Source of the DNA: Melioribacteraceae bacterium | GTDB lineage: Bacteria; Bacteroidota; Ignavibacteria; Ignavibacteriales; Melioribacteraceae | Length of the DNA stretch: 5,891 nt | Direction of reading: 5' to 3' | Assembly (NCBI GenBank): GCA_026987055.1 | Contig: JALSNL010000007.1 | Coordinates: forward strand, 1 to 5,891 | Part shown: piece after piece, positions 1 through 5,817 of the stretch | How the letters are laid out: the number at the start of each line of letters is the position of its first letter | How positions within the stretch are numbered: position 1 is the first letter of the stretch | Position numbers and translations under genes: made by a program | The notes under the pieces: generated by a model | What the model was told of the DNA's origin: nothing | Databases searched by the model: none | What the model saw: the letters and a program-made list of their open reading frames with translations, nothing else

Positions 1-20
1 AACAACATCTCAAAACGTAC

Positions 21-60
21 TATTTTTGCCTTTTTATTTTCATTTTTAACTTTTAACTTC
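21..60. repeat. T-rich degenerate low-complexity tract
   Basis: This stretch is almost all T on the + strand, broken by short interruptions (GCC, A, CA, AAC, AAC). It ends in two direct copies of TTTTAAC (44-50 partly, 51-57). It resembles the short degenerate tandem tracts common between genes in AT-rich genomes. No gene is supported in 1-112. Weakly open frames exist on both strands but lack a recognisable product. The upstream gene lies outside the window, so I cannot say whether the T tract belongs to a terminator. Confidence 0.4.
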
Positions 61-84
61 TCAAACAAAACTCTATAATAAATC

Positions 85-96
85 ACAAAATTTTGT
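85..96. repeat. 12-bp perfect palindrome ACAAAATTTTGT
   Basis: ACAAAATTTTGT reads the same on both strands and touches the putative -7 box. A palindrome in this position could be an operator. However, it is made almost entirely of A and T in an AT-rich spacer, so chance is a fair explanation. No second copy was noticed in the window. Confidence 0.3.
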
Positions 97-103
97 AACT
101 TTG
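96..103 (+). promoter_or_regulatory. possible TAnnTTTG-type -7 promoter box for the trpS operon
   Basis: TAACTTTG matches the -7 consensus TAnnTTTG known for the primary sigma factor of Bacteroidota. It would place transcription initiation near 108-112, giving a short leader of about 30 nt to the GTG at 140. No clear TTG -33 element is seen 19-21 nt upstream. The same octamer pattern also occurs by chance inside genes (702-709 in trpS, 1147-1154 in scpA), so the match alone is weak. A 12-bp palindrome (85-96) overlaps its left edge. Confidence 0.35.
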
Positions 104-139
104 AAAGTTTAATTGAACAATTTTACGGGAAGTTTATTA

Positions 140-1123
140 GTGGAAAATAAAAGAAGAATATTAAGCGGAATGCGTCCTACGGGAAAGCTGCATCTTGGGC
201 ATTATGTTGGAGCACTTGAAAATTGGGTTAAACTTCAAGATGAATTTGACAGCTACCATTTAATTGCCGATTTGCATGTTTTAACAACTAATTTGGATAC
301 AAGTCAAATATACCAAAACACAATTGATATGGTTATTGATTGGCTGGCAGTTGGTTTGGACCCGGATAAAAGTCCGTTTTTTCGTCAATCTCAAATTAAA
401 GAACATACGGAATTATTTTTAATTTTTTCTATGTTGGTAACCAAAGCAAGATTGGAAAGAAATCCGACATTAAAAGATCAAGTAAGAGATTTGAATATTG
501 AAAATATAATTTACGGTCATCTCGGTTATCCGGTTTTACAATCGGCGGATATTCTTTTATATAAAGGAGAAGCTGTTCCGGTAGGCGAAGACCAAGTTCC
601 GCATGTGGAAATTACCAGAGAAATTGCACGTAAGTTCAACAAACAATACGGAAAAGTTTTTAGAGAACCGAAACCTTTACTTACAAATTTTTCACGTTTG
701 GTAGGTTTGGATGGCAATGCAAAAATGAGCAAATCATTAAACAATACAATTCTTCTTTCGGATGAACCGGAAACGGTGGAAAAGAAACTTAAAAAAGCCA
801 AAACCGATCCGCAAAAACTAAGACGTAACGATCCCGGAAGACCTGAAGTTTGTTTGGTGTTTAGTTATCATAAAAAATTTAATCCGGGTGAAATTGAAGA
901 AATAGAAGCAGGATGTAAATCCGGAGCATTGGGTTGTGTTGATTGTAAATTAAAATGCTCCGCAAAAATAAACGAATATCTTGCTCCGGTTTTGGAAATT
1001 AGAAAACAGTATGAGAACAATATTCCCAAAGTTGAAGAAATACTTCACACCGGTGAAGCAACAGCAAAAAAGGTTGCCAATACTACAATGCAGCAAGTAA
1101 GAGACGCAATGAAATTAGGATAA
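140..1123 (+). CDS. trpS: tryptophanyl-tRNA synthetase, with probable iron-sulfur Cys motif
   Basis: Class I synthetase that activates tryptophan with ATP and charges tRNA(Trp) in the cytoplasm. From the GTG start it has 327 residues, usual for the family. The HIGH signature is HLGH at 18-21, directly after GMRPTGK, and the KMSKS loop is intact at 195-199. A Cys set C238-x20-C259-x6-C266-x2-C269 closely resembles the [4Fe-4S] motif described in the Thermotoga maritima enzyme (C-x22-C-x6-C-x2-C); C273 is additional. I prefer GTG at 140 because GGGAAG lies 7 nt upstream, the HIGH region then sits at the usual distance from the N-terminus, and the possible promoter would make the in-frame TTG at 113 almost leaderless. 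The TTG start would add nine residues (336 aa). It appears to be the first gene of a block with scpA, scpB and rluB. Identity is certain; the exact start and the presence of a cluster are inferred. Confidence 0.96.
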   Translation: MENKRRILSGMRPTGKLHLGHYVGALENWVKLQDEFDSYHLIADLHVLTTNLDTSQIYQNTIDMVIDWLAVGLDPDKSPFFRQSQIKEHTELFLIFSMLVTKARLERNPTLKDQVRDLNIENIIYGHLGYPVLQSADILLYKGEAVPVGEDQVPHVEITREIARKFNKQYGKVFREPKPLLTNFSRLVGLDGNAKMSKSLNNTILLSDEPETVEKKLKKAKTDPQKLRRNDPGRPEVCLVFSYHKKFNPGEIEEIEAGCKSGALGCVDCKLKCSAKINEYLAPVLEIRKQYENNIPKVEEILHTGEATAKKVANTTMQQVRDAMKLG

Positions 1124-1126
1124 ACA

Positions 1127-1846
1127 TTGTACAAAATAAAACTAAATACATTTGAAGGACCATTAGACTTACTTCTTTTCTTTATAAGAAGAGATGAACT
1201 GGATATTTATAATATTCCTATTTCCAAAATCACCAAAGACTTTATCGGTTATTTGGATTTGTTGGAACAATTAGATCTGGAAATTGCAGGAGACTTTTTA
1301 TTAATGGCAGCTACTTTAATGCAAATTAAAGTTCGTATGTTGCTTCCTAAAGAAAAGAATGAAGAAGGTGAAGAAATTGATCCTAGAGCCGATTTGGTTA
1401 ATGCCTTAATTGAATACAAACGTTATAAGGAAATGTCCGAAGAATTCTCTTATTTGGAAGGGAAACAACGCTCGGTTTTTTACAGAGGTAATTTTGAAAA
1501 AGATGAGGCGGAAACAAAACCCGAACTGGACGTATTGTTAAAAAATATTTCCATTTATGATTTAATAAAGGCGTTCCAAAAAGCAATGATGGAAAAACCT
1601 AAGGAAGTTGTTCACGAAGTAGAAAGATTAAATGTTTCCATAGAAGAACAGATTGATTTTATAATGGAAAAAACCAAATCTACCGGAAGAATTAATTTTA
1701 TAAATTTGGTTAAAGGTATGTATGAAAAACTTAGAATTATAGTAACATTTATTGCGATGTTGGAACTAATTAAAATGGGGAAAATCGGCTTGGAAGAATC
1801 ACCTAATTTTAACGATTTTGAAATTTACGCTATAGAAAATGGATAA
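1127..1846 (+). CDS. scpA: segregation and condensation protein A (kleisin)
   Basis: ScpA is the kleisin subunit of the bacterial Smc-ScpA-ScpB condensin. It bridges the Smc heads and binds ScpB, helping to compact and segregate the chromosome. The 239-residue protein is full length. The N-terminal family signature FEGPLDLLL is at 9-17, followed by the helical Smc-neck-binding region to about residue 72. An acidic, charged linker lies at about 75-90. The C-terminal winged-helix part (about 168-239) contains the conserved FIAMLELIKMGKI stretch. The start is TTG at 1127, preceded 6 nt upstream by AGGA (1117-1120) inside the last codons of trpS. It lies only 3 nt after the trpS stop and its own stop lies inside the scpB start region, so cotranscription and probably coupled translation are expected. 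Confidence 0.96.
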   Translation: MYKIKLNTFEGPLDLLLFFIRRDELDIYNIPISKITKDFIGYLDLLEQLDLEIAGDFLLMAATLMQIKVRMLLPKEKNEEGEEIDPRADLVNALIEYKRYKEMSEEFSYLEGKQRSVFYRGNFEKDEAETKPELDVLLKNISIYDLIKAFQKAMMEKPKEVVHEVERLNVSIEEQIDFIMEKTKSTGRINFINLVKGMYEKLRIIVTFIAMLELIKMGKIGLEESPNFNDFEIYAIENG

Positions 1847-2498
1847 AATATATAACTCAATTATCGAAGCTTTAATCTTTGCATCGGAAGAACCTATTCC
1901 TGCTTCTGAAATAATTAAAGGAATAAAAGAAATAGATGGTGAAGATACTAAAATTACACCAAACGATGTAGAAAAAAGTGTAGAAGAATTAAACCAAAAA
2001 TTTGAGAAGGAAGAAAATTCTTTTCATATTATTAAAATTGCCAACGGTTATTTGTTTGCTACAAAATCGGAGTATGCAAAATATATCGGTTATCTTTCTA
2101 CGGAAAAAACGAAACGGAGATTAAGTCAAGCAGCTGTGGAAACTTTAGCTATTATTGCGTACAAACAACCGATAACAAAACCTGAAATAGAAACCATACG
2201 CGGTGTTAATTCGGATTATATGATAAATACTCTGCTCGAAAAAAAACTTATTACAATTAAAGGGCGTGCGGATTCACTGGGCAGACCGCTAATTTACGGA
2301 ACAACGGATGAATTTTTAATGTATTTCGGATTAAACAAAATCAGCGATTTACCAAAGCCAAGAGAAATTGAAGAGATTATGAAAGATGCCGATTTCCTTG
2401 AACAGAAAAGAAAAATAATGATGAACGAAATTGAAGAAAAATTAGAAGAAGATACTATAACAGTTAATACGAGTGATCATGATAGTTCGATTGAATAG
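1839..2498 (+). CDS. scpB: segregation and condensation protein B
   Basis: ScpB dimerises through winged-helix domains and binds the middle of ScpA in the Smc condensin complex. At 219 residues it has normal length. The first winged helix covers about residues 1-85. The second begins at about 92 and contains the family's most conserved stretch, LSQAAVETLAIIAYKQPITK (95-114), followed by EIETIRGVNSD, GRADSLGRPLIYGTTDEFL (142-160) and FGL. The C-terminal 45 residues are acidic and probably disordered, as usual in the family. The ATG overlaps the end of scpA by 8 nt and has no strong ribosome binding site, which suggests translational coupling to scpA. The tail overlaps the start of rluB. Confidence 0.96.
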   Translation: MDKIYNSIIEALIFASEEPIPASEIIKGIKEIDGEDTKITPNDVEKSVEELNQKFEKEENSFHIIKIANGYLFATKSEYAKYIGYLSTEKTKRRLSQAAVETLAIIAYKQPITKPEIETIRGVNSDYMINTLLEKKLITIKGRADSLGRPLIYGTTDEFLMYFGLNKISDLPKPREIEEIMKDADFLEQKRKIMMNEIEEKLEEDTITVNTSDHDSSIE

Positions 2499-3171
2499 AT
2501 ATTTGGCAGAGTGCGGTGTCGCTTCCCGAAGAAAAGCAGATGAGTTTATTACAGAAGGACGTGTTTCCGTTAACGGAAATATTGTTATTGAATTAGGTAC
2601 TAAAATAAATCCTGAACAAGATGAAATTTTTATTGACGGTGAAAAAATAAAATTGCAAAGTAAAGTTTATTTTATTTTGAATAAACCTAAAGGGATAATA
2701 ACAACAACAAGTGACGATAAAAAAAGAAAAACAGTTGTAGATTTAATAAGAACAAACAAAAAAATATTTCCGGTCGGGCGTTTGGATTTTAATACAACCG
2801 GTCTTTTACTTTTAACAAATGACGGAGAATTCTCTAATTATTTAACGCATCCTAAAAATGGAATTGAACGTGAATATGAAGTTAAGTTAGATAAAGAACT
2901 TCAGAAGGTTGATAGAGAAAAATTATTGAAGGGAATTTATTTGGATAGAAGAAAAAGTAAATTCACAAATATTGTTTTTCCCAAAAGGAATAATTTTTAT
3001 TTGGTTAAAGTTACAACAGTTGAAGGCAGAAACCATTTTGTAAAAAATATGTTTTCAAAACTTGGCTATACCGTAAAAGAATTGCACAGATCAAGATTTG
3101 GAAAGTTTAAACTTAAAGATTTGAAAAAAGGCGAATACAGAGAACTAAATAAAAAAGAAATAAAAATTTAA
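2479..3171 (+). CDS. rluB: 23S rRNA pseudouridine synthase, RsuA/RluB family
   Basis: Enzyme of the RsuA/RluB/RluE/RluF family that isomerises a specific uridine in rRNA. RluB acts on 23S rRNA helix 89 in E. coli; exact target specificity here is inferred from family and from the scpAB neighbourhood. From ATG 2479 the protein has 230 residues. An N-terminal S4 RNA-binding domain opens with VRLNRYLAECGVASRRKADE. Then come NKPKG (68-72) and the catalytic motif GRLDFNTTGLLLLTNDGE, with the catalytic Asp at about 103. The C-terminal motif reads EGRNHFVKNMF, where relatives usually have EGRNRxVRRMF, a mild oddity. A GTG two codons earlier (2473) is an alternative start; ATG with GAG at 2471-2473 is slightly preferred. 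The start overlaps scpB by about 20 nt, and the gene ends with tandem stops TAATAA (3169-3174). This is the last gene of the tight block. Confidence 0.9.
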   Translation: MIVRLNRYLAECGVASRRKADEFITEGRVSVNGNIVIELGTKINPEQDEIFIDGEKIKLQSKVYFILNKPKGIITTTSDDKKRKTVVDLIRTNKKIFPVGRLDFNTTGLLLLTNDGEFSNYLTHPKNGIEREYEVKLDKELQKVDREKLLKGIYLDRRKSKFTNIVFPKRNNFYLVKVTTVEGRNHFVKNMFSKLGYTVKELHRSRFGKFKLKDLKKGEYRELNKKEIKI

Positions 3172-3270
3172 TAAAATAGAATATTATTACATCAACCGGC
3201 AAAGTTGAATTATAAAAGTGTTGAAAATAATTCTATAAAAAAATTACAAACAAGCATTACCGGAGGAAAA
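3172..3270 (+). other. rluB-lysS spacer, no clear promoter or terminator
   Basis: This 99-nt AT-rich gap holds two small inverted repeats. One is TCAAC/GTTGA (3192-3196, 3204-3208) with a 7-nt loop. The other is GAATTAT/ATAATTC (3207-3213, 3227-3233) with a 13-nt loop. Neither is followed by a U run, and no TAnnTTTG box is seen. The frame from TTG 3205 is open into lysS, but its 22 extra codons are not family-like. Read-through from rluB into lysS is plausible. Confidence 0.4.
3262..3266 (+). promoter_or_regulatory. GGAGG ribosome binding site that decides the lysS start
   Basis: GGAGG lies 4 nt before TTG 3271. It is the strongest Shine-Dalgarno sequence in the window and it favours that TTG over the upstream in-frame TTG at 3205, which has no comparable site. 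Confidence 0.7.
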
Positions 3271-4782
3271 TTGGAGAACCACCAAACAACAGAAAAAGAA
3301 CTGAATACATTAATTGCAAGAAGACACGAAGAATTGGAAGAACTTAAAAATAAGGGAATCCAACCTTTTGCTTATGAATATGATGTTGATTCTTATTCCG
3401 CTGAAATAAAAAATAATTATGAAAAATACGAAGGTAAAACCGTAAAAATTGCCGGACGTTTAATGGCAATAAGAAAAATGGGAAAAGCTTCTTTTGCCCA
3501 AATTCAAGATGAATACGGTAGAATTCAAATATATTTAAGACGTGATGAAATAGGTGACCAATACGCAATGTTTAAACTTTTGGATATTGGCGATATAATT
3601 GGTGTTGAAGGTTATGTTTTCAAAACAAGAACCGAAGAAATTTCCGTTCATACAACATCGCTAACATTGCTTGCAAAATCATTAAGACCAATCCCAATTG
3701 CAAAAGAAGTAGTTGATGAAGAAGGCAACAAAAAAATATTCGATCAATTTGCCGATAAAGAATTGCGTTACAGACAACGTTATGTAGATTTGATTGTAAA
3801 TCCTGAAGTTAAAGATGTATTTGTTAAACGTTCAAAAATTATTTCAACAATGCGTAATTATCTTGATGCAAACAGATTTCTTGAAGTGGAAACGCCGGTG
3901 CTTCAATCGTTATACGGCGGAGCAGCGGCAAAACCGTTTGTTACGCATCATAATGCTTTGGATATAAAACTTTACATGCGTATTGCCGACGAACTTTATC
4001 TTAAAAGATTAATTGTCGGCGGATTTGAAAGAGTTTATGAAATATCTAAAGATTTCAGAAACGAAGGAATGGATAAAACGCATAATCCCGAATTTACAAT
4101 GATGGAACTTTATGTTGCCTATAAAGATTACGAATGGATGATGAAATTTGTAGAAGAAATGTTATTCCACATCGCAAAAGAAGTTATGGGTTCTGCCAAA
4201 ATAAATATAGAAGGTACGGAAGTTGATTTTACACCTCCGTGGAACAGAGTTTCTATGGTTGACGAACTAAAAAAAGTTACTGGAATAGATGTTCTTACAA
4301 TATCCAAAGAAGATTTGGCTAAAGATGTAAAACAACGCGGAGCATCTTTAACCGGTGGAGAAAGCAAAGGAAAATTAATTGATGAACTTTTTTCCTTAAC
4401 GGTTGAACCTAATTTAATTCAACCGACATTTGTAACGGATTATCCTGTGGAACTTTCTCCGTTGGCAAAAAAACATAGAACTAAAGAAGGTTTGGTTGAA
4501 CGTTTTGAAGGATTTGTACTTGGCAGGGAAATATGCAATGCTTTTAGCGAATTAAATGATCCGATAGATCAAAAAGAAAGGTTTCTGGAGCAATCAAGAT
4601 ACGGTGAAGAAGGTGACGAAGAAGCTCATCAAATTGATGAAGATTATGTAAAAGCTTTGGAATACGGAATGCCGCCGACAGCTGGTTTAGGTATTGGAAT
4701 TGACAGATTAACTATGTTATTTACTAATCAATCTTCAATTAAAGATGTAATCTTGTTTCCGCAAATGAAACCTGAAAAATAA
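3271..4782 (+). CDS. lysS: lysyl-tRNA synthetase, class II
   Basis: Charges tRNA(Lys) with lysine in the cytoplasm; class IIb synthetase, dimeric in the family. From TTG 3271 it has 503 residues, close to the roughly 505 usual for LysRS. The N-terminus has the expected charged helix (LIARRHEELEELKNKGIQPF). An OB-fold anticodon-binding domain follows at about 56-138 (VKIAGRLMAIRKMGKASF). The catalytic core shows motif 1 near 183-212, GGAAAKPFVTHHNALD, motif 2 FRNEGMDKTHNPEFTMME (262-279) and motif 3 GLGIGIDRLTMLF (472-484). It ends in the usual FPQMKPE. An in-frame TTG at 3205 would give 525 residues, but the added residues translate the ribosome binding site and are not family-like. It sits 99 nt after rluB and 73 nt before the next gene, with a hairpin in between. 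Confidence 0.97.
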   Translation: MENHQTTEKELNTLIARRHEELEELKNKGIQPFAYEYDVDSYSAEIKNNYEKYEGKTVKIAGRLMAIRKMGKASFAQIQDEYGRIQIYLRRDEIGDQYAMFKLLDIGDIIGVEGYVFKTRTEEISVHTTSLTLLAKSLRPIPIAKEVVDEEGNKKIFDQFADKELRYRQRYVDLIVNPEVKDVFVKRSKIISTMRNYLDANRFLEVETPVLQSLYGGAAAKPFVTHHNALDIKLYMRIADELYLKRLIVGGFERVYEISKDFRNEGMDKTHNPEFTMMELYVAYKDYEWMMKFVEEMLFHIAKEVMGSAKINIEGTEVDFTPPWNRVSMVDELKKVTGIDVLTISKEDLAKDVKQRGASLTGGESKGKLIDELFSLTVEPNLIQPTFVTDYPVELSPLAKKHRTKEGLVERFEGFVLGREICNAFSELNDPIDQKERFLEQSRYGEEGDEEAHQIDEDYVKALEYGMPPTAGLGIGIDRLTMLFTNQSSIKDVILFPQMKPEK

Positions 4783-4804
4783 ATATACCATTTTAATTAG
4801 CAAA

Positions 4805-4842
4805 AAATGTAGTAGCGAATCTCCCGATTCGCTACAATATTT
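4805..4842. repeat. strong GC-rich inverted repeat; REP-like element or terminator
   Basis: GTAGCGAATC (4812-4821) and GATTCGCTAC (4826-4835) form a perfect 10-bp stem with a 4-nt loop TCCC. After one A/A mismatch, pairing continues for six more pairs (4805-4810 with 4837-4842, one of them G-T). On the + strand no U tract follows the stem, so it is a poor intrinsic terminator for lysS. On the minus strand the loop becomes GGGA, a GNRA tetraloop, and a T6 run follows four bases beyond the perfect stem, yet no minus-strand gene ends here. The element is far richer in G and C than the flanks. It may be a dispersed palindromic repeat, or a processing or stability hairpin at the lysS 3' end. The pairing itself is certain; the role is not known. 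Confidence 0.6.
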
Positions 4843-4855
4843 AAGATTGGAAAAA

Positions 4856-5806
4856 ATGATAAATAAATTCTTCATACTATTTTTTATCTCTATATTTTTT
4901 ACACAAAAAATAATTCCTCAAAATATAACCGTTGCAAACGACACATTAAAAATACCTATATCGCAATTAGCAAATATTAGCAGAGACTTTCATAATTCTA
5001 ACCCGTTGAAATCCGAAATAAATTATCCTATGTTATACGGTGTTTCCGCTTTAGTTGCAGCAACAGGCATTGCTGTTCATATTTATCAGGCAAATACCTG
5101 GTGGCAAAATCAAAGCTCAACATTTAAAATTATGAATGATTGGAAATATGCATTGTGGTTGGATAAAGCCGGACATTTTTACGGAACCAATCTAATTGCA
5201 CACGGTTTATCGGCATCGCTTGAAGCTGCAAATATTGATTTGGAAAATTCTGCAATATACGCAGCGGTAGGAGCATTTGCTTTTGAGCTTTTTGTTGAAA
5301 TTGAAGACGGGTTTGGTCCGCAGTGGGGGTTTAGTCCCGGTGATGCCGGAGCAGATTTATTGGGAGCATCTTATTCTTTAGGACAGTATTATTTCCCTTT
5401 ACTAAAACATATTCAACCCAGAGTTAGTTATTATCCGTCGCAAGATTTACTAAATCCGCCAAAACCGGGTGATAAAAACAGACTACACATTGCAAATAAT
5501 ATAACAGATGATTATGCAGGTCAAAAATACTGGCTTGCTTTCAGAATGAAAGAATTGTTGCCAAAAAAAATTGCCAAATATTGGCCTTCGTTTCTTATGC
5601 TTTCCGTTGGAATGGGCTTGAAAAATTGGAACGGATTTGGCGGAGGTGAACGTGAAGTTTTTATTGCTCTTGATTTTGATGCCGAAACTATTCCTTTACA
5701 TGGTAAGTTTTGGCAATTTGTAAAGAATACTCTAAATTATTTACATTTCCCGATGCCTGGTATAAGAATATCACCAACATCAGCAGCTTTTGTTATTGTC
5801 TATTAA
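4856..5806 (+). CDS. DUF2279-like exported protein of unknown function
   Basis: From ATG 4856 the product has 316 residues. It starts with a lysine, a hydrophobic core (FFILFFISIFF) and a likely signal-peptide end near IIPQ-N (about residue 22), so export from the cytoplasm is expected. There is no lipobox cysteine. A second hydrophobic stretch lies at about 59-77. The middle carries the features I associate with DUF2279 (YfiM-like) proteins: LDKAGHFYGTN (102-112), a helix with FELFVEIEDGFGPQWGFSPGD (about 143-163) and GADLLGA, giving conserved His, Glu and Asp positions. It is much longer than YfiM. The C-terminal half has alternating hydrophobic segments and ends in FVIVY, suggesting beta strands and perhaps the outer membrane. 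TTG 4847 is an alternative start adding three residues. A glycosyltransferase gene follows 11 nt downstream, hinting at an envelope-related role. Family assignment is from memory of motifs; function is unknown. Confidence 0.8.
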   Translation: MINKFFILFFISIFFTQKIIPQNITVANDTLKIPISQLANISRDFHNSNPLKSEINYPMLYGVSALVAATGIAVHIYQANTWWQNQSSTFKIMNDWKYALWLDKAGHFYGTNLIAHGLSASLEAANIDLENSAIYAAVGAFAFELFVEIEDGFGPQWGFSPGDAGADLLGASYSLGQYYFPLLKHIQPRVSYYPSQDLLNPPKPGDKNRLHIANNITDDYAGQKYWLAFRMKELLPKKIAKYWPSFLMLSVGMGLKNWNGFGGGEREVFIALDFDAETIPLHGKFWQFVKNTLNYLHFPMPGIRISPTSAAFVIVY

Positions 5807-5817
5807 AGGTTAATAAT

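Noticed and set aside
1..78. Open + strand frame ending at TAA 76-78, possibly the tail of an upstream gene
   Set aside because: The translation is a run of Phe, Leu, Thr and Asn from T-rich DNA, with no conserved features.
1..86. Open minus-strand frame (from GTG at 86 or TTG at 68) running off the left edge, which would be a gene divergent from trpS
   Set aside because: It is lysine-rich sequence read from a T-rich low-complexity tract, with no recognisable family and no good ribosome binding site. A gene cannot be excluded without upstream sequence.
526..801. Minus-strand 91-codon open frame inside trpS
   Set aside because: Lies wholly inside a certain gene, with no family resemblance; a shadow frame.
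1147..1154. TACATTTG, a second match to the TAnnTTTG promoter box, inside the start of scpA
   Set aside because: It encodes conserved ScpA residues (Thr-Phe-Glu), has no -33 element, and would start transcription inside the gene. A few chance matches are expected in AT-rich DNA.
1398..1586. Minus-strand 62-codon open frame inside scpA
   Set aside because: Antisense shadow of a well-conserved gene.
3192..3233. Small inverted repeats between rluB and lysS, considered as a terminator, T-box or lysine riboswitch
   Set aside because: Stems are only 5 and 7 bp, there is no U run, and no T-box or riboswitch core is recognisable in 99 nt.
3344..3568. Minus-strand 74-codon open frame inside lysS
   Set aside because: Antisense to the conserved LysRS N-terminal and anticodon-binding region; Phe- and His-rich composition typical of shadow frames.
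4128..4367. Minus-strand 79-codon open frame inside lysS
   Set aside because: Antisense shadow of the catalytic domain; no independent support.
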